From Camellia lanceoleosa (Eukaryota; Streptophyta; Magnoliopsida; Ericales; Theaceae), in NCBI GenBank assembly GCA_025200525.1, contig CM045763.1:159780246-159844245 (forward strand): a DNA stretch of 64,000 nt, given 5' to 3'. Position numbers and translations under genes: made by a program. The notes under the pieces are model-generated. The model searched no databases and was not told where the DNA came from. It was given only the letters and a program-made list of their open reading frames with translations. Shown piece after piece: positions 42,260 through 52,749 of this stretch (positions within the stretch are counted from its first letter, which is position 1; every line of letters begins with the position of its first letter).

Positions 42260-42601
42260 ATGAGATTCGTACACAAATAAATCATACTTATAATTTAAAC
42301 ATTTGAACTATTATTCTCATTCATAGTACATCAAAATCCATAACTATACTTATAGATCACTATCAAAGCAAAATGACATTAGGTCTAGTATATATCCATA
42401 TACAAAATGACCTCAGGACCAACTCATATACAAAACAACCTCAGGTCCATTACATGCAAAATGACCTTGGGTCAATTTATACAAAACGACCTCGTCCAAT
42501 ACTCATGCATAGACCGACCTCAAGTCTAATGGATCCATATACGAATGACCATCGGTCTTTCATATCATAATACCAAATGACCTTGGGTCTAACATTCTTA
42601 T
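42260..42601 (-). mobile_element. X LTR, fragment b
   Basis: It continues fragment a after T3 (ATGAG repeated, then ATTCG..AAATCATA matching ATTCATTAAATCATAATCC at 43073). It contains repeats of AAAATGACCTTGGGTC-type words. It ends in CTTAT, the left TSD of the solo LTR. Confidence 0.85.
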
Positions 42602-45145
42602 TGTCATGACCCAAACCCGCCTAGGGTTAGAGTCATAATCGCCAATAATCATGAGATTACTTGTGGCCTCAAATAGAAATCAAATAATATTTAATAATAG
42701 GGCCAAAATGTGGAAGCGTAACTTGCAAAGATTGTCCAATGAGTGCCTACATAGCTTAACCAAAACTTTCTCATATATGTAGTAACCCACACTATACAAA
42801 CATCAATAGAATGTATTACGAAGACCAAGATCATTCAAAATTTCAGATAACAAAAACAAAGGTTTTACACAACTTGGTCACATATGACCACAAAAGAAAC
42901 AAAAGGAAATCAAAAGCCTCTCACGTGAGGCGACCTTGCTTGACTTCTCAAAACTCGCCTCATAGCTCATTGGGGCTAGGGTCGACATCCCACGCCACCT
43001 ACATATATATAAATAAAGAGTAAGCTAACACCCAGTGAATAATATCAAAGTAAAAGGGTTCATGAATGAGATTCATTAAATCATAATCCATAAACTACGC
43101 TTGTTGATCAATACCAAAGCAAAATGACCTTAGGTCCGATATATCATATCCAAACACAAAGCGACCTCGGGTCCAATTTGTATACAAAACGACCTTTGGT
43201 CCATCATTTGCAAAACGACCTTAGGTCCAATCCGTATACACTTTTGTGTGAACTTTTAGATCCATGATCATGTTCACATTCACCTTGTATTCAAAACAAC
43301 CTTAGGTCCAATCGATACTTAGTCAAAATGGCCTTCGGCCTATTTAACAACCATACAAAATGGCCTTGGGCCCATTTAACAGTCTTACAAAATGGCCTTA
43401 GGCCCATTTAATAATCTTACAAAATGGCCTTAGGCCCAGTTGTATCCTCATCAAATGAACGGAACGGCCTTAGGCCCATTTCATATTTACACGCCAATCA
43501 CTTCACATATTTCATTGCAAATCAGCAGATAGAATACTCATTCACAATACCAATTTAGAAGTCTAGAAACTTACCACATAGGTAATATTCAGAAAATAAT
43601 GCATATACAAAAATATCTTTACTAAGATATTATTCACAGTGTTCCGATACTTGATTCACCCTTTCACTTGACCCTACATAATTCATAACACATTGGGTCA
43701 TAATGCAATTCAATTCGTTCTTTAGTTTACTTAACTTTCATAGGCTTCTTTCGTGCCTTTTAATTCATTTAGAATGCTCAATGTATGCCTAAGAATATTC
43801 AGAAATGGCAGAGAACGGAAATTGGAACGTAAAATAACTTTTCAAAATTTCTTAAATAGGGCCCTCCGCTAGAGCGCAGCTTTTGGTCGCTTGAGCATTC
43901 TCAGAAACTTTGTAAAAGTACTAGTTGCATGATTTTACGCCGAGTGAAACTTCCGCGCTTGAGCAATTAGCCATGCAAAACAAGGTGCACTTGAGCGTTA
44001 AGGTTTCGCTTATGCGCTACCGTGCAATTCTCTCGCAAAACTTCTAGGAGCTTGATTTTTAAGCTCGAGCAACGCTTTTCGCCGAGTGGACAAGTCAATT
44101 GAATTTCCGAACAATGTTTGAAGTTCAAAACTTGTTTCCAAAGGTCAAAGCTTGCAAGTTGATGCCAAAACATGGTAAAACATTGTACAACACTTAATAC
44201 ATAGGTAATTTGAAACCAAATGTCCAAAATCATGGTCCATCTCCCAAATCATTCAAATTCTTCTTGTAAAATCCAACACTTATACAACCAAGCTTCATAA
44301 CTTCATGGATTATGCATGCGTGTGAGATGTAGACTCTAACTCCATGTCAAATGGTACAAATGATGTTCAAAATCACGAGGCTTAACAAAATTATGCATGC
44401 ATGTGTTAAACAACCCTTAATTTAACATGATCATTAAGATTTATGCTTCAACATTAGAAGTCACTATGAATCCAAGCACGCATGCCTATATTAATCTCAA
44501 ATTCATCCATTTAAGCTTAATTCATGTAACCAACTTCATATATACTTGAATTCACATAATCACAAACTCTAACTCATGAATTAAGAGTTAATTACTCACC
44601 TAGGAGTTTCAATCTTCCACATTCTAGCTAGCTCTTGGATCTACCTCTTCAATTCTCCCAGCTTGAGCTAAAATCTTCAAATTATATCCTCTCTCTTCTC
44701 TCTCTCTATAATCAGCTCACTCTCTATCTAGAGTGTGTTTTAGATTTTTGAGCTCATAATATGAGCTTAAGTGTGTTTAGTTCATATATATACTGGGTGA
44801 TTTGTTTAAACTAATCAAACTCATTTAAGGTTAATAACTACACGTAATTTAATCTAATTATTTTGATCCAAATCAATTTTAATTAAATTTCACCATAGGA
44901 TCTAAAAATCATGCTAAACACAATAATACATCAATTTTGGTCTATGTTGCCTCTACAACCTCAATTTCAAATTATAACAAGAAATATAACTGATTTGTTC
45001 ACGATGAATGATATAACTTCAAATTCACATCTAATCACATAATTAGCATTCACAATCACATGATTAGCATTCAAATTCACATCAATCACATAATCACAAG
45101 TATAATTATCAATTAACAAAGATATCACAGAGCGTGTTTGTCACA
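42602..45145 (-). mobile_element. Solo LTR of the X family, 2.5 kb, inserted in the X LTR
   Basis: On the minus strand it starts TGTGACAAACACGC and ends GGGTTTGGGTCATGACA. TSD CTTAT is at 42597-42601 and 45146-45150. No internal region exists between the duplications, so this is a solo LTR left by LTR-LTR recombination. It holds ACGACCTTAGGTCC repeats (43110-43470) and CTTGAGC/CTCGAGC words (43865-44095). Confidence 0.9.
43110..43470. repeat. GACCTTAGGTCC / GGCCTTAGGCCC interspersed repeats in X LTRs
   Basis: CAAAACGACCTTAGGTCCAA and AAAATGGCCTTAGGCCCATT recur about every 25-45 bases. The core ACCTTAGGT is palindromic. The same repeats occur in the host LTR at 42370-42600 and 45205-45440. 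Confidence 0.85.
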
Positions 45146-45834
45146 CTTATATCCATATTTATGCGCATATTCATATTCATGATCATGATCACATCCGTAT
45201 TCATATTCAAAATGACCTTTGGTCCAATCAATTTCTTATTCAAAATGACCTTTGGTTCATTTAACAATCATACAAAATGACCTTTGATCCAATTTATATA
45301 TAAGATGACCTTTAGTCTGCCTTGTTAAACATTCCAAACGGCCTTAGGCTCAATCAGATCCTTGCCAAATATACCAAATGGCCTTTCATAGTATTTAATT
45401 TTTTTAATTAAACATACCACACAGCCTTGGGCCCATTATGTATTCATACATCAATCACTTTACAAATTCTATTACAAATCAAATAGATAAAATACTCATT
45501 CATAGTACAAATTCATAAGTTCAGAAACTTACCACATAGGTAACATTTAGAAAATAATACATACACAAAAATATCTTTACTAAGATATTACTCACAATGT
45601 TCAGATGCCTGGTTCACCCTCGTAGTTGACCCTGCACAAATCATAACACGTACAAAAATTGGATCACAATACAATTCAATGTATTCCTTAACTTGTTTAA
45701 TTCTTTTAGGCTTCTTTTGTGTTCTTTAATTCATTTAGAATGCTCAATGTATGCCTAACAATGCTTGAAAATGAAAAAGAACGGAAATTGAAACATAAAA
45801 CAACTTTTTAAAGTTTCCTGAAATAGGACACTTC

Positions 45835-46060
45835 GCTCGAGCACAACATTGGTTGCTCGAGCGAACCCCTTGGTCTGCAAAAGTATTGGATGGGTCTAAC
45901 CTACACTCGAGCCAATAGTTGGTCGCTCAAGTGGTCCAACTATATACAAAGGGTTCGCTTAAGCGCACACTTGGTCGCTCAAGCCATCTATAAAGTTTGC
46001 CAAAATATCGAGCTCGCTGTTCACTCGAGCGCACTTGGTTGCTCAAGCGGTTCAATTTTT
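45835..46060. repeat. CTCGAGC/GCTCAAGC repeat cluster in the X LTR
   Basis: Four pairs of CTCGAGC (or CTTAAGC) and TTGGTCGCTCAAGC words occur every 55-65 bases. The solo LTR has a decayed version, and the LTR of element K has similar words at 50840-51125, just upstream of its TATA box. A U3 regulatory array is a reasonable guess. Confidence 0.7.
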
Positions 46061-46231
46061 TCGAGCTTAGATTGCTCTTGAAGTTCAAAATGCACCTTTC
46101 ACGCCAAAGCTTGCGTGTCTCACTAAAAACATGTGGAGACTCTCCATAGGGCATAAATTCATGGAAATTATAAAACTACATACTCAAAACCCCTTTATAT
46201 TTTCCAATACAAAGTTCAAAAGTCCATATTC

Positions 46232-46990
46232 CTGGTTGATGAATATGGTTCTTGGAGGGTTGGGGAGCAGATACAGTGGTAGTTAACCCGATGTATATGC
46301 GATATTCATTATATTACCTATCTTGCACAGGAGGTTCTAAGCTGTGTGTTAAGCTTCGATGATGGTCGAACATATGCTATTGATTGGTCGATACAAGAAA
46401 TCACTGGATATACCGGTTGATGAATATGGTTCTTGAGGGTTGGGGAGCAAAGGTACAACAGCCTCTTTTGTCCGCATTCATGTGTACGGATGTTTCTCGG
46501 CTGGAATCTTATACATTTGGAAGTGTTGTCACAGAATTAATGGCTGCTGGAAGCGCCGTTGGAGTGAAGAAAGTTTTATTTATGTGTGTATATCTGTTTT
46601 TGTTTTATGTTATTGTTATAGCATCTTTTTGAACCTACCTTTGCGGGGTGTGCAAGGTTTTAGTTATGTGTTAATAATGTTGTTGAGATGGATGTTCATG
46701 GTCCACATGTCCTTCTATGGGGCCCATGAACATTCGATGGTTTGCTTTTTTTTATGTTCGTTGCCGGCTTGTGCTGCCCGGTTTGTGTTGGTTTGTTATG
46801 ATTTGGTTTCCCGGTTTGTGTTGGTTTGTTATGATTTGGTTTCCAGGTTTGTTTTTGGGTGGATATGCATAGTTGCTGTCCATTTTTTCTTTGTTTCTTT
46901 GTATAGTTTCGGGTAGGGCCTGGGGCATGCCCCTTGTATTCTTGTGTTAGTCCTTTGTTTTATTTTATGACTTACTTACCCAAAAAAAAA
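46232..46990 (+). mobile_element. LINE-like retroposon, 5' truncated, with A tail and TSD
   Basis: It is flanked by AGTCCATATTC at 46221-46231 and 46991-47001. It ends in TACTTACCC plus nine A residues, a tail form common in plant L1-type LINEs, preceded by a TGTTTTATTTTATGA region. The first 35 bases (GGTTGATGAATATGGTTCTT) recur at 46419, an internal duplication of about 187 bases. The duplication is followed by an 82-codon frame (46384-46632) in which I recognise no domain. A processed-transcript origin cannot be excluded. Confidence 0.65.
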
Positions 46991-47852
46991 AGTCCATATT
47001 CTTGACTTGCATGTAATGATCTCTTTTCAAAACTCATGAACTTAAAAATTTTGAGCTAAAAGGCTCCATGCATATACAAAACCTCTTCCTAAACATAAAT
47101 TTAAGAATCAACACATGATGGATGAAACATGCATGTACGATTTATTCCACAATTTCAACATAGATGCATGAATTCATACTCAACATGGCCCAATTCAACA
47201 TATTGCTACATGCATGTAAAGCTTATTCACATTCTTGACTTTAATTTCCAAAATACATGCAAATGGTCACATACAAGCCATGAACTCAACTCTAAATTAC
47301 ATCATTTTTAGGACTTGAGAGGTAAAAGCTTACCTAGAGGCTTTAATTACACTTATTCTAACACAATATTGAGCAATCCAAGTTATATCTTTAATTTCAC
47401 CTTCATTCTCTACACTTTCTCTCTCTAGAATATGAGTTCTCTCTCTTCTCTAAAGGCTCTCTTAGATTTCTTGAACTCAAATGAAAAGGGACAATGAGCT
47501 CAAATGAGCTTATGACACAAATATATAGCTAGGATAACATAATGCAACAATTCGAACATTAGACCAATTAAACACAACTCAATTAATTATTCTGAATCAG
47601 TTTTTAATCAAATTTGCCATATGTTCTAAAAATTGCAATTAGTCAAATCATGTACTCAATTTTGGTTTCCGACGCCATTAAGGCCTTCAATTTTTGATTC
47701 AGAGTAGAGATTGGAACAGATTTTTCTACAATCAATAGATAAGCATCCAAAAATCACATAGAACACTTAATTAGCATTCAAATTCATATTAGGCATATAA
47801 ACACATACATAATTAAGGAATTAAAAGCCTAATACGGAACAGGGTTGTCACA

Positions 47853-50490
47853 GTAACTATGAAGAACCAATGTCTATTGTCGAGGATAGATGATTTGTTT
47901 GACTAACAGAAAGGATCTCGTTGCTTTTCAAAAAATTGACTTGAGGTCGAGGTATCACCAGTTGAGGGTGAAGGAGGAAGACATTCAGAAGACAACCACT
48001 ATGAGTACGCAGTGTGGCCACTATGAGTTCTTAGTGATGCCTGTTGGGTGAACCAATGCACTAGCTTCGTTTATGGACTTGATGAACCAAGTCTTCTACG
48101 AGTTTCTAGACTTTGCCAGGTTATCTTTGTCAATGACATTTTAGTCTACTCACCATTCAAGGAGGAACATGAGGAACACTTGTAGGTTGTACTTGAGTTG
48201 TACTTGAGTTTCTTAGAGCACACCGCTTGTATGCTAAGTTTGAAAAGTGTGAGTTTTGGCTTACGAGTTAAGTTCCTAAGACATGTTGTCGTTAGGAAAA
48301 GAGTGATTGTGGATTCATCTAAGATGGATGTTGTACAAGACTAGGAACAACCTCGTAATGCCTTTGAGATCTAGAGTTTCTTAGGCTTAGCGGGTATTAC
48401 CGATGCTTTGTGAAAGATTTCTTTAGACTAGCTTCGCTTTGACTAGGTTGACGTGGAAGGAAATTAAGTTTGTGTGGAGGAGGCTTGTGAGGCTTGTTAA
48501 GATTAGACTCACCACCGATCTAGTTTTGATTATTTAAAAGGGTTTGGATTATTTGATATATTGTGATGTGTCCTATGAGAGATTGGGTTGTGTGTTAATG
48601 CAAGAAAGAAAGGTTGTGGCCTATGGCTCACGACAATTGAAAATCCAAGAGAAGAATTACCATAAGCACGACCTAGAATTACTAGTTGTGATGTTTGCCA
48701 TAAAAAATGGAGGCATTATCTATATGAGGAGAGGTTTGAGGTGTTTTCGATCATAAGATTAAAATATCTATTCTGACAAAAAAGACTTGAATTTAAGGCA
48801 AAGAAAGTAGATGGAGTTCATTGAGGACTCTGATTTTGAGTTGCATTATCATTTAGGAAACGCCAATGTAGTGGCCGTTGTGTTGAGTATGAAGTTTGTG
48901 AGCAATGTAGCAAGTTTTGCCATATGGAAATGGGAGATGTTGGGTGTTATCAGCGAGTTTGACTTGCATCTTGGTGAGTTTGTTGATTTAGCTACCTTGT
49001 TTACCGTTGTTGCACAACCTACATTGGTTAGTTGAGTTATTAAGGCACAACAACAAGGTCAGAAGTGAAGACTATCCAAGGAAAGATCTCTAGTGGGAAA
49101 GTAGAATAGGGCCTAAATGTTCATTATAATTTGAGTGTGAGATACCAAGACCATCTATTTGTGCCAGAGTCTTATAAAGAAGTGGTACTCCGAGAGCTCC
49201 ACAATTCACGCCTTGCAATACATCCAGGAGGTACGAAGATATATCACGATCTTTGCTGCAGTTTTGGTAGGTGGTGATGAAGAGAGACGTGGCTCTGTTT
49301 GTTTCGAGATGCCTCACTTGTTAGCAAGTGAAGACTGAGCACCAACGACTAGCGGGTTTGTTACAACCCTTACCTATAATCAAGTGGAAATGGGAGCATG
49401 TGACGATATATTTCGTTGTAGGTTTCCAAGGAATCAGCGGGGTAATGATGTTGTATAGGTAGTTGTCGATTGGTTAACTAAGTCTGCACATTTCATTTCT
49501 ATGTGCATTAGTGACCAAGTGGATTATTTTGTCAAATTGTATCTTAGAGACACAGTTCGACTTCACGGGGTCCCGATGACTATCATCTCAGACAGTTATC
49601 CACGTTTCACGACTCAATTATGGCAGAGCCTACAGAGTGCTTTGGCCACTAGATTGACTTTTAGCATTGCCTATCATCCTCTGACAAACAAGCAGTCTGA
49701 GCACACTACTCAAAGTTTAGAGGACATACTTTGAGCATGTGTTCTTGACTTTAAGGGGTCGTGGGAGAGACACTTATCTTTGATAAAATTTTCCTATTAC
49801 AATAGCTTTCAGGCGAGTATAGGAATGGCACCTTTTGAGGCCTTGTACGGCCGACCCTGCAGATCACCTGTTTGTTGGGCCAAAGTAAGGGATGTACCTA
49901 TGTTGGGTCCGGAGTTAGTTTGAGAGACGGAGAAAGTTGCACTTATCTATAAGAGGTTGGTTTCCTCGATGTCACCAAAAGCTATACCGATTAGAGGAGG
50001 GACCCTTATCTTTTTGAGGTGGGGATCATGTGTTTCTCAAGATTTCCCAAGACAGGTTTGATGACATTCGGAAGAGTGGAAGTTGTCTTCAAGGTTTATT
50101 GGGCCTTTTAGGATTTTGCAATGAATTGGGGAAATAGCTTACCGTTTGGCCTTATCGCCTCAACTTTTGCAATTCATGATATGTTTCATAGCTGTATGCT
50201 TTGGAAGTATGAGCCCAATCCTTCACATGTGCTAGATTGGGTGATTTAGAGGTAGACTAGGATGCCTCGTGTGAGGCGCGATCGATTCAAGTTTTGGATA
50301 CTCGGGGGCAAGTCTTGCAAGGTAAGATTATTCCATTGGTCAAGGTGTTATAGCGACATCATGGAGTCGAGGAAGCAACTTGGGAACATGAGGCTAAAGT
50401 CTGTGATAAGTATCCATACTTTTTTATTGATGTTTGAGTCTTTTATATTTAATTTGTATTTGGTTGTAATGTATGAAATTGTAAATACTT
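47853..50490 (+). pseudogene. pol: Element K pol remnant: RT to chromodomain of a Tekay/Del-type chromovirus
   Basis: From left: SRIDDLFD and [15 protein letters not shown] with [11 protein letters not shown] (RT, 47890-48110); [15 protein letters not shown] and [20 protein letters not shown] (RNase H, 48555-48700); LRELHNSRLAIHPGGTKIYH (integrase zinc-binding part, 49170-49240); LTKSAHFISMCISDQ, LHGVPMTIISD and YHPLTNKQSEHTTQSLEDIL (integrase core, 49470-49735); SIGMAPFEALYGRPCRSP (49812-49870); LVKVL then RHHGVEEATWEHEA (chromodomain, 50330-50400). Many stops and frameshifts are present. The protein start, gag and protease are absent because the X LTR abuts inside RT. The chromodomain would steer integration to heterochromatin; here it is a relic. 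Confidence 0.9.
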
Positions 50491-50638
50491 TGTGAGATTG
50501 ATGTTAATGTTGTGTTGAGTTAAATTGTCATGATTTTCTATGCTGTTGGACCTATATTTTTTGGTTATTGATGTTGTAGTCCTTGTTATTGGCATAATTC
50601 AATTTCGGGGATGAAATTTCCTATGGGGGGAGGGAAAG
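50491..50638 (+). other. Element K 3' end with polypurine tract
   Basis: TTTCGGGGATGAAATTTCC is the typical phrase ending Del/Tekay coding regions, followed by the purine run GGGGGGAGGGAAAG (about 50625-50638). Confidence 0.75.
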
Positions 50639-52749
50639 TTAGAATAGCCCAGGTTAAGACTTGATCCTTTTATATTCTTTGGTTTTGAGTTTTGTTTCTA
50701 CAGGTGTTGTTATTTGTTCTAGTCTTATGTTGATGCTGGGAGTTGAGAATTGGATTGTTGCTAACATTTGAAATAGGTTAGGACTTAGTATTTATGAGGA
50801 GATTTTAGCTGTCTGGGTTGGATTCACTAAAGCTGTGTGTTGGTTGCTCGAGTGGTCTTTCATTTCTCCTAGATTTTGAGTTTGCGGTTTGAATTTCTAG
50901 AAGCATGGCTTTCTTCGCTTGAGAATTGTTTTATTCACTCAAGCAGTTTGTTTGCAGTTTGAATTACTGAGAGTTTATATTCTACACTCGAGCAGTGTTT
51001 TGTTTGCTCGAGAGGTCTATTCTATATAATATCTGTGAGTATGGTTTTTCGTCGAACCTAGTTTGGATCGCTAAGCGATGTTATATGTCCGACACTTAAG
51101 CGGTGTTTGTTTGCTCGAGCAATGCGCTTTGTATAAAACCGAAAAAGATCTTTTTCCCACTTTTTCAATTCTTCTCTCTCTATAAAGTTTTTGAACCCGC
51201 ATTTCTCTCATCTGTCTCTAATTTCTTGTACAAAACTTTCGATCTACTTCAATCCATGAATCTTGCTACCGTAGTGCTTTGGGATGAAATGTAGAGCTTG
51301 GAGAGAGGGTCATTTTAATCAGAAAAGTTTGAGTTTTCATCTCCGTCAAATTTGGAAAATTAGGAATTTTTTCATCTCTTTTTTTCTGATTTGATGTATG
51401 GATTTCTTTAATGTTTTTAAATGGTATTTAGCTTTGTTATGTACTCTTTGAATGAAGTAGTATCTTGAAGGATTTGGGCTTGATTTGGACTTGATTTTGG
51501 GTTCGAATTGATTTATAAAAGGGGTTTTTTTGGATGGTTTTAATTGAAATGTTGTTGGAATGATTTTGTGGAGGGAAAGTATGGAAATTATGAAATTGCT
51601 CTTTAATAGGCTTTTTGAAATGAGCAGATGTTATTTGGAAAACTTTAGAAATCCTTGGGGATTGTTTGTTTTGAATAAGGATGGGATTGTGAAACATTGT
51701 TTTGGTCCTTGTTGAGTTGGAAAGAGGAGATTGAATATATGATTGTTACACCAATATTGAAATTCTAGAATTTATATCTATCTCTTAGAAATTTATCTTT
51801 TGAATAGAGATATCTGTTTTAGCTATCGGTGGAGGATAGCATTGTTTGTTCTAGAAATTGTATGAGAATTAAGTTAACTGGGATCCGTTCATTCATACAT
51901 ATGAATTGAACATTGATTTTGTACATATGCACTAAACACCTTTGTTCTGAGAACAATGAGTGAATACATTGGTGAATTTGGTTAGGGAGCGTGGTTGTGG
52001 TTATTTATGTTGGCTTTTGTGTCCTTGGTGAAAGTCGAAAAACCCGCACGGTTAGGTTCCGATCCTTCCAGTTAGTACTGGTAAAATGGCTTGGTAGTAT
52101 TTGTATAGTCTACTTGTAGACACGTACCTAGAGATTCCCAATATGTGTATTTACTACTCTGATTTCTATTTTGGGAAGCAATGGTTTATTAATTGCGATA
52201 TAAACATGGCATTGAATTATTTGAAAGAGAAAAACACATATTTTGGTAATGGAATTCATATGCACTCACCATATGATTTGTTATACATCGTACTGATCAT
52301 TAAACTAATCTCTACTAGGCTTTAGCTCACCCTGTATAGAAACCAACTTTCAGGTGCTGATGGAGTCTCTGCCAAGAGGTTAGCTTCGGAGGACTATGGA
52401 GCTGAAGGCTCATTTTGTTTTGTTTCCAAATGTATTTTGCACAAGCCTAAGGCTTTTCCTGTAATGGGCTTCGACCCACTTTTGTTGTAACCAAGTATCG
52501 TCTTGGAAACTTGTAGCCTTCAGGCATGAACTTGTATTTATTTACTATCATTTTATATATCAATCACATGCTATAGATTCATATATCTAGGATTGTTGAA
52601 TGTATTAATACATGTGACGCCTTTGTAATATTTGAAGGAAGATCAATGAATGAAGGATAGTTTCGGAAATGTTTATGTTATTAGATGAGTGAGATTGGTA
52701 AGCTTCATCATGTATGTTTGAGAGTTATGTTGTATATCGATTATCATTA
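50639..52749 (+). mobile_element. 3' LTR of element K, cut by T4
   Basis: It begins after the purine tract with a mutated start (TTAGAATAGCCCAGG, expected TGTGA.AGCCC) and reaches the T4 boundary at 52750. CTCGAGC repeats at 50840-51125 precede TATAAAAC at 51132. The right end is either at or beyond the T4 insertion. Small frames inside show no domain. Confidence 0.7.
51132..51139 (+). promoter_or_regulatory. TATA box of the K LTR downstream of a CTCGAG cluster
   Basis: TATAAAAC follows six CTCGAG, CTTGAG or CTTAAG words in the preceding 290 bases. A CT-rich leader (TTCTTCTCTCTCTA) follows. Confidence 0.65.

Larger units (their letters stand above)
45151..47852 (-). mobile_element. X LTR, fragment c (5' end of the LTR), with LINE-like insertion
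   Basis: It resumes after the solo LTR and aligns to it (CTTACCACATAGGTAA, ATATCTTTACTAAGATATTA, TCATTTAGAATGCTCAATGT in both). On the minus strand the LTR opens TGTGACAACCCTG at 47852. It is interrupted at 46232-46990. Summed over fragments a to c, without insertions, the LTR is about 2.76 kb. Confidence 0.85.

Noticed and set aside
42373..43470. Possible host gene in the GACCTTAGGTCC region
   Set aside because: Repeat-rich X LTR sequence present three times in the window; no coding signature.
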